Shown here: positions 13,195-22,621 of the stretch, one piece after another
Layout: each line of letters starts with the position of its first letter
Numbering within the stretch: position 1 is the first letter of the stretch
Program-made: the position numbers and the translations under genes
Notes under the pieces: model-generated
Told to the model about the DNA's origin: nothing
The model's database searches: none
What the model saw: only the letters and a program-made list of their open reading frames with translations
Origin: Streptomyces ficellus
Lineage (GTDB): Bacteria; Actinomycetota; Actinomycetes; Streptomycetales; Streptomycetaceae
Assembly (NCBI RefSeq): GCF_030406405.1
Contig: NZ_JAUEPL010000052.1
Location: 1-51,150 of the forward strand
DNA length: 51,150 nt
Direction: 5' to 3'

Positions 13195-16194
13195 TCAGGC
13201 GTTGTTCTTGGGTGGGAGGGCGGTGGCGCGGAGTTTTTCGAGGGCGGTGGAGGCGGTGTTCATGGCGGTCAGCATGCCGTCGAGCGATTGCTGGAAGCGG
13301 CGGCTGCGTTCGGCGGGGGTGGGGTACTTGGCGTTTTCGCCTGTGGCCAGCGCGTCCTGGCAGCCGCGGGCGTGCTGTTGGAGTTGGCGTAGGGCCGTCG
13401 ACCAGGGCTGGTCGAGTTCCCTGAAGGGGAGCGGGAAATAGTCGCGGGCCTCCGCTGCGCGTTTGCCGAGGGTGGCGCAGAGGCGGGTGAACTTCTGGTC
13501 GTCCAGTTCGATCTTGCCGTTGGCGTTCGGCTTCTGGTCGGCGGCCTCGGTGAGACCCTCGCCGAGGGCGCTGAAGGCCTCGCTGAGGGCGGCCATCCGG
13601 TCGAGGCCGCCCTTGCTGAGCCAGGCAAGGGCCTGCCATTCGCGGACCTTCGCGACGCGGGCCGTCGGTGGGGTGTCGAAGAGTTCGGTGAACCTGCGGC
13701 CCGCCTCCGACGAGCGGGGTGAGGTGCCAATGTCGTCGGCGTGGGTCACGGCTGTGAGCAGGCAGGTGGGTACGGCCAGGGCGAGGGCGGCGCTGCGTTT
13801 CAGCACCGCCCGCCACGGCCGGATGCCGGGGGCCGGGGAGGCAGCGGCTTCGGCGCGAACCGGGCGGTGGCCGCGGAGCGCCCGGCTCACTGCCGCGCCC
13901 GCCAGTGCCGCGCACGCGGAGAGCAGGACGGTGGCGGTCAGGGACTGGCCGGCCACCATCTCCGTCACGAGCCGGCCGTTGGCCGGCAGCCAGTGGCACC
14001 GGTCGCCGAGGTTGTTCAGCGGGCCGACGCAGCCGTCCCCGGCCGCCAGCAGGAAGAACGCCATGTACGCCATGAACTGCACCACCAGCGCGGCGAGCAG
14101 GGCCCGCAGCATCCAGTGCCTTCGGGACACCCCCGCCACCACCGCGGCCGTGACCAGACAGGCCACTATCACGGCCGCGGCCTGCCACCACAGGTGGACG
14201 TACTGGAACGCCCCCGCCCGCTCGCCCACGGTCCCGGGCCGCCGCCCCCGGATCGCGTACGCACCGACGACGAAGCCCGCCCAGCACAGCAGTCCGCCCG
14301 CGAGGCCGGCCAGCAGGGTCTTACGGAGGCGCAGCCCCGTACCCCGTACGCAGATGTGCAGCAGGAGCGGGACGAGCGTCATCAAAAGCGCCGCGGCACC
14401 GAGCCGTATTTCGTTGCCGAGCAACGTCAGGGCCGGCGAGACGGCGCTGATGACCGACAGCTCGCGGGCGAAGTCCTCCCACGGTCCCGGGAACTCCTGC
14501 TTGATCAGGTCGGTGAGCGCTCCGTCATGGACCGCGATGCCGACGGCCAGTTGGCTGCCCGACCCCTGCCACCAGCGCAGGCCGCCCCAGAGCAGGCCCA
14601 GCGTCACCAGGAAGTTCGCCAGGGACGCCAGGGTGCGCGGCGCCCGCCCGGGCACCGCGAGCGTCAGCCGGCTGAACTGCGCCGACCAGACCGACGGGAC
14701 GACCGCCACGACCACCAGCGTCAGGAAGTACGCCGGCTGCTCGACCAGCCAGCCGTTGCCGCTGTGCCCGCCGCCGATGACCGCGCCGGTCACCAGACCC
14801 GCCCCCAGCCACAGCCCGGCGCGCACCCCCGACTCCACGCGGCCCCGGCCGTCCGGCGCCCCGGCCCCAGCAGGCCCGGCGACCCCGGCAGGCCCGGTGG
14901 CAGGCCCACCGGCCCCAGCCCCGCCGGCCTCGGCGGCCCCAGCAGGCCCCACCGCCCCGGTGGCCTCGGCGGCCCCAGCAGCCCCCACAGCCTCGGCGGC
15001 GGCGACCGAGCGCCTCAGGACCAGGAAGAGCACCGGGGCCACCAGCATCGCGGTGAGAAGCGCGCCGGCGGTGGCCCCGGACAGGCCGGGCACCACCAGG
15101 ATCCGGTGCACCAGGAGCGACGCGCCCACGCCGGTGAGCAGCATCTCCAGCGCGCCCGCCCCGGACATGCGGGCCGGGTCGTCGAGGACGCGCCTGCGCT
15201 CGGCCCACCCCGGGTGGGTGCGCAGCAGTGCGGTGACGCGGCGCAGCGGGGTCACGACGGCACCCGAGGGATCGGGGTGGTCCCAGCCGGCGGGGTGCGC
15301 GCCCCAGGCGACCGCCTGCACGTCGGCGTGGAGTTCGCGGCGGCGCAGCAGGTCCGCGCGGGCCAGGTGCACGAGCGCGACGAGCAGGAGCCCGGACAGC
15401 ACGGAGTAGGTCAGGATGGAGGCCGCCCCGGGCCAGAAGGGTGACGTGGTGGTGCCGAGCAGCCCTTCGGCCAGGAGCCGGGCCTCATGGACGAGGTAGG
15501 GCAGCAGGGCCAGGACGACGAAGACACGCCACAGCGCGGTACTGCCGTACGCGAAGTCGACGTCCCGGTTGCGGATGTGGGCGAGCTCGTGGAGGACGAC
15601 GGCCCGGAAGCCGTCGGGGTCGGTGCCGCGTCGCGCGAGCAGCCCGGCGTGCAGGCACACGGTGTACCGCCCGGTGCGTCCGTACGCCACGGCGCCCGCG
15701 GTCGTCCGGGTCGGATCGACCCGGAAGCGCACCCGGGGGCCGGTTCCGCTGAGTTCCCGCAGCTCGTGCAGTTCGTCCGTGAGACCGGTGTCCCCGCTCA
15801 CCGCCTCGACGGGCACGGTGCGGTTCTTGCGGTTGCGCCAGCGGGGCAGCCACGCGTAGACGACCGCCGCGGCCACCAGCAGGACGCAGGTGGCGATCAG
15901 GCCCTTCGCGTTCTCCACCTTCGGCACACCGGACATGCACTCGGCCAGCGTCTCGGCATGGCGGGCGCTGAGCAGAAGATTGTCCAGATTCTGTCTGTTG
16001 GGGTCGATCCCGGCGGCCAGGAGGCAGCCCAGGGCGTCGCCCGGGGTGTCATTGGGGCTGGGTGCCAGGACGGTCTGCAGCATGGTGACGCTCGACACCG
16101 CGACGAGGATCATCAGCAGCGCGAAGCGGAGCCCCGTGTCGGCGACACCCGCGCGCGCCCGCCGGAGCAGTGTGTCCAGCACCGGGCCGCCCAC
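13195..16194 (-). CDS. Polytopic M48/M56-type membrane metalloprotease
   Basis: 999 aa. The zinc motif HELAH (in AVVLHELAHIRNRDVDFAYG, about residue 200) with downstream acidic residues marks an M48/M56 peptidase with its active site on the inner side. An N-terminal helix (FALLMILVAVSSVTMLQTV) and about ten further hydrophobic segments surround it. A long Ala/Gly/Pro repeat linker (~405-445, TGAVGPAGAAEAGGAGAGGP) divides the two membrane halves. The C-terminal ~170 residues form a soluble, presumably extracellular helical domain (TELFDTPPTARVAKVREWQA). It starts 2 bp after the stop of the upstream gene, so the two are co-translated. The substrate is unknown. Confidence 0.85.
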   Translation of the reverse strand: MGGPVLDTLLRRARAGVADTGLRFALLMILVAVSSVTMLQTVLAPSPNDTPGDALGCLLAAGIDPNRQNLDNLLLSARHAETLAECMSGVPKVENAKGLIATCVLLVAAAVVYAWLPRWRNRKNRTVPVEAVSGDTGLTDELHELRELSGTGPRVRFRVDPTRTTAGAVAYGRTGRYTVCLHAGLLARRGTDPDGFRAVVLHELAHIRNRDVDFAYGSTALWRVFVVLALLPYLVHEARLLAEGLLGTTTSPFWPGAASILTYSVLSGLLLVALVHLARADLLRRRELHADVQAVAWGAHPAGWDHPDPSGAVVTPLRRVTALLRTHPGWAERRRVLDDPARMSGAGALEMLLTGVGASLLVHRILVVPGLSGATAGALLTAMLVAPVLFLVLRRSVAAAEAVGAAGAAEATGAVGPAGAAEAGGAGAGGPATGPAGVAGPAGAGAPDGRGRVESGVRAGLWLGAGLVTGAVIGGGHSGNGWLVEQPAYFLTLVVVAVVPSVWSAQFSRLTLAVPGRAPRTLASLANFLVTLGLLWGGLRWWQGSGSQLAVGIAVHDGALTDLIKQEFPGPWEDFARELSVISAVSPALTLLGNEIRLGAAALLMTLVPLLLHICVRGTGLRLRKTLLAGLAGGLLCWAGFVVGAYAIRGRRPGTVGERAGAFQYVHLWWQAAAVIVACLVTAAVVAGVSRRHWMLRALLAALVVQFMAYMAFFLLAAGDGCVGPLNNLGDRCHWLPANGRLVTEMVAGQSLTATVLLSACAALAGAAVSRALRGHRPVRAEAAASPAPGIRPWRAVLKRSAALALAVPTCLLTAVTHADDIGTSPRSSEAGRRFTELFDTPPTARVAKVREWQALAWLSKGGLDRMAALSEAFSALGEGLTEAADQKPNANGKIELDDQKFTRLCATLGKRAAEARDYFPLPFRELDQPWSTALRQLQQHARGCQDALATGENAKYPTPAERSRRFQQSLDGMLTAMNTASTALEKLRATALPPKNNA

Positions 16195-16196
16195 GG

Positions 16197-16832
16197 CTAG
16201 GAGGCGGTGGGCGACGGCGGAGTGTTCGGGGGTACGGGGGCTCCCTCCGTACCGGCACGTTCCGCCCCTTCCCCCCGTTCCGCCCTTTCCGCCCGTGCCT
16301 GTTCCGCGCGCTCGACCTGTTCCGCCCGTGCCTGTTCCGCGCGTTCGGCCTGTTCCGTCTGTTCAGGTTCCTGCGCCCGCTCCGCCTGCTCCGTCGCGAG
16401 CCGGGCCACCACGCCGTCCGCCAGCGCCTCGGCCTCCCGGCGGCTCATGCCCCGCTCCACCGCGCGCTCCAGGACGCGCTCCCGTACGCGGGCCAACTGG
16501 GCGCTGTCCAGCTCCACCAGCTCCACCGGGGATGCGCCCGCCCCGCGACGCAGGACCCCGCGCAACCGTCCGCGCAACCGCTCCATCACGCTGTCGGTGA
16601 CGACCTCGACCCCGTGCCGGGCGACCTGGTCGAGCACCAGCCAGACGACGGGCGTGACCAGCGCGGCCGCCTCCGCGAACCCGAACCCGAGCGGCTCCTT
16701 GCGCCGCCCCTGTCCGCTGAGGATCCGCACCGCGCGCGCGTCGTCGAAGTGCAGCAGTCCTTCGACGAGGGGCAGCTCGTGCGCCGCCTGCTCGGCCACC
16801 ACCGCATGGACCACGTCCCGTACTCTGGCCAC
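16197..16832 (-). CDS. Hypothetical protein with charged C-terminal repeats, partner of the M48 protease
   Basis: 211 aa from ATG 16832 (MARVRDVVHAVVAEQAAHEL). It has an N-terminal helical domain, a hydrophobic stretch (AAALVTPVVWLVLDQVARHG) and helices with Arg/Glu patterns (LARVRERVLERAVERGMSRR). The tail is an almost pure (E/Q)-(Q/R)-A-(E/R) heptad-like repeat (AERAEQARAEQVERAEQARA), which should form a single helix or coiled coil. It lies immediately upstream of the protease gene with a 2-bp gap. Similar gene pairs occur in Streptomyces; the function is unknown. Confidence 0.75.
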   Translation of the reverse strand: MARVRDVVHAVVAEQAAHELPLVEGLLHFDDARAVRILSGQGRRKEPLGFGFAEAAALVTPVVWLVLDQVARHGVEVVTDSVMERLRGRLRGVLRRGAGASPVELVELDSAQLARVRERVLERAVERGMSRREAEALADGVVARLATEQAERAQEPEQTEQAERAEQARAEQVERAEQARAERAERGEGAERAGTEGAPVPPNTPPSPTAS

Positions 16833-17033
16833 CGCGAACTCCCCTCCCTCGCAAGGCCATTGATCCTCGTCGGCACGCAGGACGAAAGCAAGTGCGTAGC
16901 CGGCGGCAGGGTCGCTGATCGGCCGTCGGCCGACCGACGAGCAAGGGCCCGGCCCCGGTCGGTGACCTGGGAGCCGGGCCCGTACGCAGGTACGTAGGTG
17001 CGTACGTAGGTACGTACGTATCTACGTTTCGCG

Positions 17034-18389
17034 TCAGATGTCGGCGCCTGCCTTACGGCGGCGTACGGCGAACATCGCGCCGGCGCCGAGCGCCACCGCC
17101 GCGCCGCCCGCGAGCGCGACCTTCGGCATGGCGGAGGACGAACCCGTGTCGGCCAGGCTGCCGGACGTCGTGGTGACCGGCTGGTTGGACGTCGCGCCCT
17201 GCGCCTGCGTGCCGGACGTGCTCGGCGGCGTGGTCTTACCCGGCTTGACGGCCGCGGCGACGACGTCGAAGTCGTACTCCTCGTACTCCGGCATCCCCCC
17301 GCACGTACCGTCTTCGTTGACGTAGTCGGCGGCGACCGCGGCCTCCCCGTCGCCGGCCACCGCCGAGGCGTCGACCTTCAGGCGCAGCTTGACGTCGGCG
17401 TGGGCGCCGGCCTTCAGCTTCTCGATGGCGCCCGCGAACTCGTCGGCGTCCAGGTCCTGCCACGTCGGGGACGCGGTCGTGGACCACTGGACGTCCAGCA
17501 GGTCGTCCAGGCTCTTCTCACCGCTCTTGTCGGTGGCGTGGATGCTGACCTCCGGCCAGACCTCGTCCAGGGTCCGGCCGGTGCCGTTGGTGACGCGGAG
17601 CGTGAAGTCGACGGTCGTTCCGGCGGTGACCTTGGCGGGCAGGCCGGTGACGTCGACGGTGAGCCGGTCCTCCGGGACGCAGGAGCCCTCCTCGGCCTCC
17701 TTCTTCGCGTCGGCGAGCGCCTTGTCGGCGGCGTCCTTCGCGGCGAGGGCCGCGGCCGTCGCCTTCCGGGCCGCGTCCAGCCGCTGGTCGGCGGCGTCCC
17801 GCGCGGCGTCCCGCGCCTGGTCGGCCTCCTTCGCCTTGGCGTCGGCGGCGTCCTTGGCGGTGGCGGCGGCCTCGGCGACCTTCGCGGCGTCGGCGACCTT
17901 CTTCTCGGCGTCCGCCTTCTCCTGGTCCGTGGCGGTGCCCGAGTCCTCGAGCTTCTTCAGCTCGGCCTCGGCGTCGGCCAGCTTCTGGTCGGCGTCGTCC
18001 TTGGCGGTGGCGGCGGCCTCGGCGGCCTTCTTCGCGGTGGCGGCCGCCACGGCGAGCGGATGGGCGTCGGAGTAGACGTCCTTCTGTGCCTGGAGCGCGA
18101 GGGCCTCGGCGGCGACGGCGACGTCGTACGCCTTCTTCGCCTCAAGGGCCGCCCTCTCGAGTTCCGCGATGGACGGCTGGGAGCGCGGGGCGGGCGCGTC
18201 CGGGGCGGGCGCGTCCGAGGGGGGCGCGTCCGAGGGGGGCGCGTCGGCGAGCGCCCGGCCCACGGGCCTGTCCTGACCCTGCGGCACGGCCGGCTCGGTG
18301 TCGGCGAACGCGGGTGTGACGGTGAGCAGTACAGCTGGCGTGGTCACAGCGGCGACGACAGCCGTCGCGAGCATACGGCGGATCTTCAC
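17034..18389 (-). CDS. LAXTG-anchored surface protein with Ala-rich coiled coil
   Basis: 451 aa from GTG 18389, selected because a classical signal peptide follows (KIRRMLATAVVAAVTTPAVL, then TPAFA cleavage). After a Pro/Asp-Ala repeat (DAPPSDAPPSDAPAPDAPAP), residues ~75-235 form an Ala/Lys/Asp-rich coiled coil (AAATAKKAAEAAATAKDDAD). A beta-sandwich domain follows (DRLTVDVTGLPAKVTAGTTV, DFTLRVTNGTGR). The C-terminus has the sortase motif LADTG, a helix (ALAGGAAVALGAGAMFAV) and RRRK. It should be covalently anchored to peptidoglycan by a class E sortase. It may be an adhesin-like stalk protein; the binding partner is unknown. Confidence 0.85.
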   Translation of the reverse strand: MKIRRMLATAVVAAVTTPAVLLTVTPAFADTEPAVPQGQDRPVGRALADAPPSDAPPSDAPAPDAPAPRSQPSIAELERAALEAKKAYDVAVAAEALALQAQKDVYSDAHPLAVAAATAKKAAEAAATAKDDADQKLADAEAELKKLEDSGTATDQEKADAEKKVADAAKVAEAAATAKDAADAKAKEADQARDAARDAADQRLDAARKATAAALAAKDAADKALADAKKEAEEGSCVPEDRLTVDVTGLPAKVTAGTTVDFTLRVTNGTGRTLDEVWPEVSIHATDKSGEKSLDDLLDVQWSTTASPTWQDLDADEFAGAIEKLKAGAHADVKLRLKVDASAVAGDGEAAVAADYVNEDGTCGGMPEYEEYDFDVVAAAVKPGKTTPPSTSGTQAQGATSNQPVTTTSGSLADTGSSSAMPKVALAGGAAVALGAGAMFAVRRRKAGADI

Positions 18390-18621
18390 AGGAGCCCTTT
18401 GGTCGGAAAGGTCTGAAAAGGCGAGGGGCCGCTGTGGAGCGACGATCTCGCACACCGCGACCGGCGTTGATCGTATGACCGGTTTCACGGGCGGAGAAGG
18501 GGAATTTCCCTCAATTGGGTGCGCCCCACTTTCCCGGCGAGGGACAAAAACGGCCAACAGGCGCAGTTGCTCATCACCCCTGCGGCGATTCTGTGAGCCT
18601 TGTCATGAGAGGAGCGACCTC

Positions 18622-19035
18622 ATGAAGTTCTTGGTGATGGTGCAGGGTTCGCAGGCCGACTACGAGGCGATGAAGGGCAAGGGCTCCGCGCACAGCCCCG
18701 TCTGGAGCGAGGAGGACATCCAGGCGATGTTCGCCTTCATGCAGCGGATCAACGACGACCTCGCCGAGTCCGGTGAGCTCATCGACGCCCAGGGACTGGC
18801 CGAGCCCCGCCGGACCCGCCTCGTCAGCGCCGACGAGAACGGCCGTCCGGTCGTCACCGACGATCCGTACGACCGGACGCGCGAGGTGATCGCCGGGTAC
18901 TGGGTGCTCGACTGCGACAGCCTCGACCGGGTCACCGAGATCGCCGCGCGCGTCGCCCGTTGCCCGGTCCCCGAAGGGTCGACCGACTACCCGGTCGTCA
19001 TCCGGCCCATCATGGAGGACGCCGAGGACATGTGA
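18622..19035 (+). CDS. YCII-related (DGPF-type) protein
   Basis: 137 aa from ATG 18622, with GGAG at the right distance. MKFLVMVQGSQADYEAMKGK and MQRINDDLAESGELIDAQGL, followed by ARVARCPVPEG and VVIRPIMED, match the YCII/DGPF family (ferredoxin-like fold, conserved His/Asp region). Relatives often sit beside ECF sigma factors and may act as accessory proteins for them. Here no ECF sigma gene is adjacent. Biochemical role unproven in the family. Confidence 0.85.
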   Translation: MKFLVMVQGSQADYEAMKGKGSAHSPVWSEEDIQAMFAFMQRINDDLAESGELIDAQGLAEPRRTRLVSADENGRPVVTDDPYDRTREVIAGYWVLDCDSLDRVTEIAARVARCPVPEGSTDYPVVIRPIMEDAEDM

Positions 19036-19148
19036 CTCGGCGAGGCGTGCAGGCAGGCGTGCAGGCCGGCAGGTGTACGGGCAGGCGGGTGTACGGGCAG
19101 GTGCTGGGCGGAACGTTCTGACCCGCGCCACCGGCGCGACGTGTATCC

Positions 19149-20165
19149 ATGGGTCCCATGTATCCCGAGACGGAGCCGCACGACCACGGCATGCTCGACG
19201 TCGGTGATGGCAACCTCATCCACTGGGAGGTCCACGGCAACCCGGCCGGCAAGCCCGCGCTCGTCGTGCACGGCGGTCCCGGCTCCGGCTGCCGCCCCGG
19301 CGCCGCCCGTGTCTTCGACCCCACCCGGTACCGGATCGTGCTCTTCGACCAGCGCGGCTGCGGGCGCAGCACCCCGCACGCGAGCGACCCGGCCGCCGAC
19401 CTCAGCGTCAACACCACCGGTCACCTGATCGCCGACATGGAACGGCTGCGCGAGCACCTGGGCATCGATCGGTGGCTGCTGTACGGGGGGTCCTGGGGCT
19501 CGACGCTGATCCTGGCGTACGCCGAGCGGCACCCCGGGCGCGTCTCGCAGATCGTCATCAGCGCGGTCACCACGACCCGTCGCTCCGAGATCGCCCGGCT
19601 GTACGAGGGGGTGGGCCGGTTCTTCCCGGAGGCCTGGGAGCGGTTCCGGGCCGGTGCCGGCGGGGCGGACGACCTCGTCGGGGCGTACGCCCGGTTGACC
19701 GGCCATCCCGACCCGGCCGTGCGGGAGCGGGCGACGAACGACTGGTGCGCCTGGGAGGACGCGGTGGTGTCCCTGGAGGGCGGCGGGGCGCCGTACGGCG
19801 GCCGCCCGGACGCCGCCCGCCTCGCCTTCGTACGCATCTGCGCGCACTACTTCGCACACGGCGCCTGGCTGGACGAGGGCGCCCTGCTGCGCGACGCCCA
19901 TCGGCTGGCGGGCATTCCGGGCGTGCTGATCCACGGGCGGCTCGACCTGGGCAGTCCGCTGAGGACCGCGTGGGAGCTGAGCCGCGCCTGGCCGGACGCG
20001 GAGCTGATGGTGGTCGACGAGGCGGGCCACCTGGGCACGGAGGTGACCCGCGCGCGGGTGATGGCCGCGCTGGACCGGTTCGCCGGGCCGGAGCCGGGGG
20101 CATCGCACGGACCGCCCAGCTCCGCCGTGCGGCCTGCCGGTCACGGCGCGATCATCGGACCATGA
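19149..20165 (+). CDS. pip: Prolyl aminopeptidase (proline iminopeptidase, S33)
   Basis: 338 aa from ATG 19149 (ATG 19158 also possible). It is a cytoplasmic alpha/beta hydrolase that removes N-terminal proline from peptides. Visible motifs are the oxyanion segment HGGPGSG (~41), FDQRGCGRS (~66), nucleophile elbow GGSWGS with Ser ~115, Asp in HGRLDLGSP and His in VDEAGHLG. The length matches the family. The C-terminal ~25 residues (GPEPGASHGPPSS and following) are an extension without family character. The stop overlaps the next gene's start (ATGA), implying translational coupling to the HhH-GPD gene. Confidence 0.9.
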   Translation: MGPMYPETEPHDHGMLDVGDGNLIHWEVHGNPAGKPALVVHGGPGSGCRPGAARVFDPTRYRIVLFDQRGCGRSTPHASDPAADLSVNTTGHLIADMERLREHLGIDRWLLYGGSWGSTLILAYAERHPGRVSQIVISAVTTTRRSEIARLYEGVGRFFPEAWERFRAGAGGADDLVGAYARLTGHPDPAVRERATNDWCAWEDAVVSLEGGGAPYGGRPDAARLAFVRICAHYFAHGAWLDEGALLRDAHRLAGIPGVLIHGRLDLGSPLRTAWELSRAWPDAELMVVDEAGHLGTEVTRARVMAALDRFAGPEPGASHGPPSSAVRPAGHGAIIGP

Positions 20166-20893
20166 CCACCACGATCCATCTCGCCCAGCAGCCCGAGGCC
20201 GACGAGTTGCTGAGCCGCAGTCCGCTCGCCGCGCTCGTCGGAATGCTGCTCGACCAGCAGGTCCCCATGGAGTGGGCCTTCTCGGGTCCGTACACCATCG
20301 CGCGGCGCATGGGCGCCGACGACCTGGACGCGCACGAGATCGCCGCGTACGACCCGGAGGCCTTCGCCGACCTCCTGTCCGCCAAGCCGGCCGTGCACCG
20401 CTACCCCGGCTCGATGGCCAAGCGCATCCAGCAGCTGTGCCAGTACCTGGTGGACGAGTACGGCGGCGAGGCGAGCGCCGTCTGGTCGGACGCCGCCACC
20501 GGCGAGGAGCTGCTCGACCGGCTTCTCGCGCTGCCCGGGTTCGGCAAGCAGAAGGCGCAGATCTTCCTGGCGCTGCTGGGCAAGCAGTACGGCGTACGGC
20601 CCAAGGGCTGGCGGGAGGCGGCGGGCGCGTACGGCGAGGAGGGGTCGTTCCGTTCGGCGGCCGACATCACCGGGCCCGAGTCACTGGCCAAGGTCCGCGC
20701 GTACAAACAGGAGGCCAAGCGCGCGGCCAAGTCCGCCAAGACGGCCGCCTCAGCCGGCACCGCCAGGACCGCCGGCACCGCCAGGACCGCGAAGACCACC
20801 AAGACCACGAAGACCGTCAAGACCGTCAAGGCCGCCAAGGCCGCCGAGTCCGCCAAATCGCCCAAGGGCTCTGGACCTTCTGCGGCGGAGTGA
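20162..20893 (+). CDS. HhH-GPD-type DNA glycosylase-like protein with Lys/Ala/Thr-rich tail
   Basis: 243 aa. Residues ~10-180 resemble the short HhH-GPD base-excision repair proteins of actinobacteria (LLSRSPLAALVGMLLDQQVP, GSMAKRIQQLCQYLVDEYGG), with the helix-hairpin-helix LLALPGFGKQKAQIFLALLG. The last ~60 residues form a low-complexity basic tail of KTAA, TART, KTTKT, VKTVK and AAK repeats, like histone H1 or Streptomyces HupS tails, which probably adds nonspecific DNA binding. Coupled to pip by a 4-bp overlap. The glycosylase Lys/Asp was not assigned with certainty. Confidence 0.85.
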   Translation: MTTTIHLAQQPEADELLSRSPLAALVGMLLDQQVPMEWAFSGPYTIARRMGADDLDAHEIAAYDPEAFADLLSAKPAVHRYPGSMAKRIQQLCQYLVDEYGGEASAVWSDAATGEELLDRLLALPGFGKQKAQIFLALLGKQYGVRPKGWREAAGAYGEEGSFRSAADITGPESLAKVRAYKQEAKRAAKSAKTAASAGTARTAGTARTAKTTKTTKTVKTVKAAKAAESAKSPKGSGPSAAE

Positions 20894-21006
20894 CACCTTC
20901 CGCTGCCAAACGTACGGGATACGCCGTGAGTTGTGGCACATCTGTTCACAGGAGCGTGGGAGATCGCTAGCTTCCCTTCATCCCCGTTCGCACCGGAAGG
21001 ACCTCT

Positions 21007-22575
21007 GTGAACGCATCCCATCGCAGAGCCGTGGCCACCCTGGCCGCAGCCGCACTCGCGACCCCTCTCATGCTGGCATCCGCGTCCCCCGCCTCCGCCG
21101 ACCGGAACGACCCCGGCAAGGAGGCGGCGAAGGACGCCGCGAAACTCTCCAAGAAGCTGGTCCGGGAGGCGTCCGCCGACGACGCCTACAAGCACCTGGA
21201 GAAATTCCAGCAGATAGCCGACTCGGCCGGCGGCCACCGGGCCGCGGGCTCGCTCGGCCACGACGCCTCCGCCGCGTACGTGTACCAGCAGCTCAAGAAG
21301 GCCGGTTACCAGGTCTCGTACCAGAAGTTCGAGTTCCTCTACACCCAGACCCAGGCGGAGAAGCTCTCGGTCGTCTCGCCCGCGCCGCGCGACATCACCA
21401 TCGCGGCGATGACGTACACCAAGTCGACGCCCGTGGGCGGCATCAAGGCCGCCCTCGCCGCCGTCCCGGCGCCCGCCTCGGACACCACGCCCGGCTGCGA
21501 GGCGGCCGACTACGCGAGCGGCACCTTCACCGGCAAGATCGCCCTGATCAAGCGCGGCGGCTGCACCTTCGCCGACAAGCAGGCCCAGGCCGCCGCCGCG
21601 GGCGCGTCCGGCGCGATCATCTACAACAACACGACGGGCGCGCTCTCCGGCACCCTCGGCGACCCGGCGGCCGGCAAGATACCGACCGGCGGCATATCCC
21701 TCGCCGACGGCGAGAAGCTCGTCGCCGACCTGGCCAAGGGACCGGTGGAGGTCTCCTTCGAGATCCGCCAGCTCCAGGAGAAGCGTTCGACCAACAACGT
21801 CATCGCGGAGACCGAGCGCGGCAACGCCGCCAACACCGTGATGCTCGGCTCCCACCTCGACTCGGTGGTGGCCGGCCCCGGCATCAACGACAACGGCTCC
21901 GGCTCGGCCGGCCTGCTGGAAGTCGCCCTGGACCTCGCCAAGTCCAAGCAGAAGCCCGCCAACAAGGTGCGTTTCGCCTGGTGGTCGGCGGAGGAGAACG
22001 GCCTGCTCGGCTCCGAGCACTATGTCGACAACCTCAGCGAGCTCGATCGCAAGGAGATCAAGCTCTACCTGAACTTCGACATGATCGCCTCCCCCAACTA
22101 CGGCCTGTTCGTGTACGACGGTGACAACTCCGACGGTGTCGGCGCACCGGCCGGCCCGGCCGGCTCCGCCCAGATCGAGCGCGACATCAACGAGTTCATG
22201 GACAAGCAGGGCCGGCCGCACGAGGGCACGGACTTCACCGGCCGCTCCGACTACGGCCCGTTCATCGCGGTCGGCATCCCCTCCGGCGGTACGTTCACGG
22301 GCGCCGAGGGCATCAAGACGGCCAAGCAGGTGGAGAAGTTCGGCGGCACGGCGGGTGTCGCGTACGACGCGTGCTACCACGCCAAGTGCGACGACATCAA
22401 GAACATCGACATGACGGCGTTCGACGTCAACATCGACGTCATCGCCAACGCGGTGGGCGTCTACGCCCACGACCTGAGCTCGCTGCGCAAGCCGGTCGTC
22501 ACCGTCCCCACGGACGGCGACGCGGGCAGCGGCGGCGGCCTGCACGACGGTCACGACCACGAGGTCACCGAGTAG
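21007..22575 (+). CDS. Secreted M28 aminopeptidase with PA domain
   Basis: 522 aa from GTG 21007, with GGAAGGA upstream. The signal peptide ends in ASPASA. A PA insert (~150-240: GTFTGKIALIKRGGCTFADK) precedes the M28 catalytic core. Zinc ligands and catalytic residues are seen in GSHLDSVV (His), NDNGSGSAG (Asp), SAEENGLLGS (Glu, Glu), NFDMIASPNYG (Asp) and ACYHAKCDD (His, in a disulfide-like Cys pair). It resembles the Streptomyces griseus aminopeptidase group but with the extra PA domain, and ends in a His/Asp-rich tail (GLHDGHDHEVTE). It probably feeds on extracellular peptides. Confidence 0.92.
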   Translation: MNASHRRAVATLAAAALATPLMLASASPASADRNDPGKEAAKDAAKLSKKLVREASADDAYKHLEKFQQIADSAGGHRAAGSLGHDASAAYVYQQLKKAGYQVSYQKFEFLYTQTQAEKLSVVSPAPRDITIAAMTYTKSTPVGGIKAALAAVPAPASDTTPGCEAADYASGTFTGKIALIKRGGCTFADKQAQAAAAGASGAIIYNNTTGALSGTLGDPAAGKIPTGGISLADGEKLVADLAKGPVEVSFEIRQLQEKRSTNNVIAETERGNAANTVMLGSHLDSVVAGPGINDNGSGSAGLLEVALDLAKSKQKPANKVRFAWWSAEENGLLGSEHYVDNLSELDRKEIKLYLNFDMIASPNYGLFVYDGDNSDGVGAPAGPAGSAQIERDINEFMDKQGRPHEGTDFTGRSDYGPFIAVGIPSGGTFTGAEGIKTAKQVEKFGGTAGVAYDACYHAKCDDIKNIDMTAFDVNIDVIANAVGVYAHDLSSLRKPVVTVPTDGDAGSGGGLHDGHDHEVTE

Positions 22576-22582
22576 CACCCCC

Positions 22583-22621
22583 GGCGGCGTGCCCCTGGGG
22601 CGACCCCCGGGGCACGCCGCC
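22583..22621 (+). terminator. Terminator after the M28 aminopeptidase gene
   Basis: A 13-bp perfect stem (GGCGGCGTGCCCC and complement), with further C/G pairing toward the loop, lies 8 bp after the stop codon. Confidence 0.8.

Noticed and set aside
13028..14287. 419-aa - strand ORF and long + frames (648 and 567 aa) at 13.4-15.4 kb
   Set aside because: They are Arg/Pro/Ala-rich alternative frames of the 999-aa M48 protease, typical of high-GC DNA.
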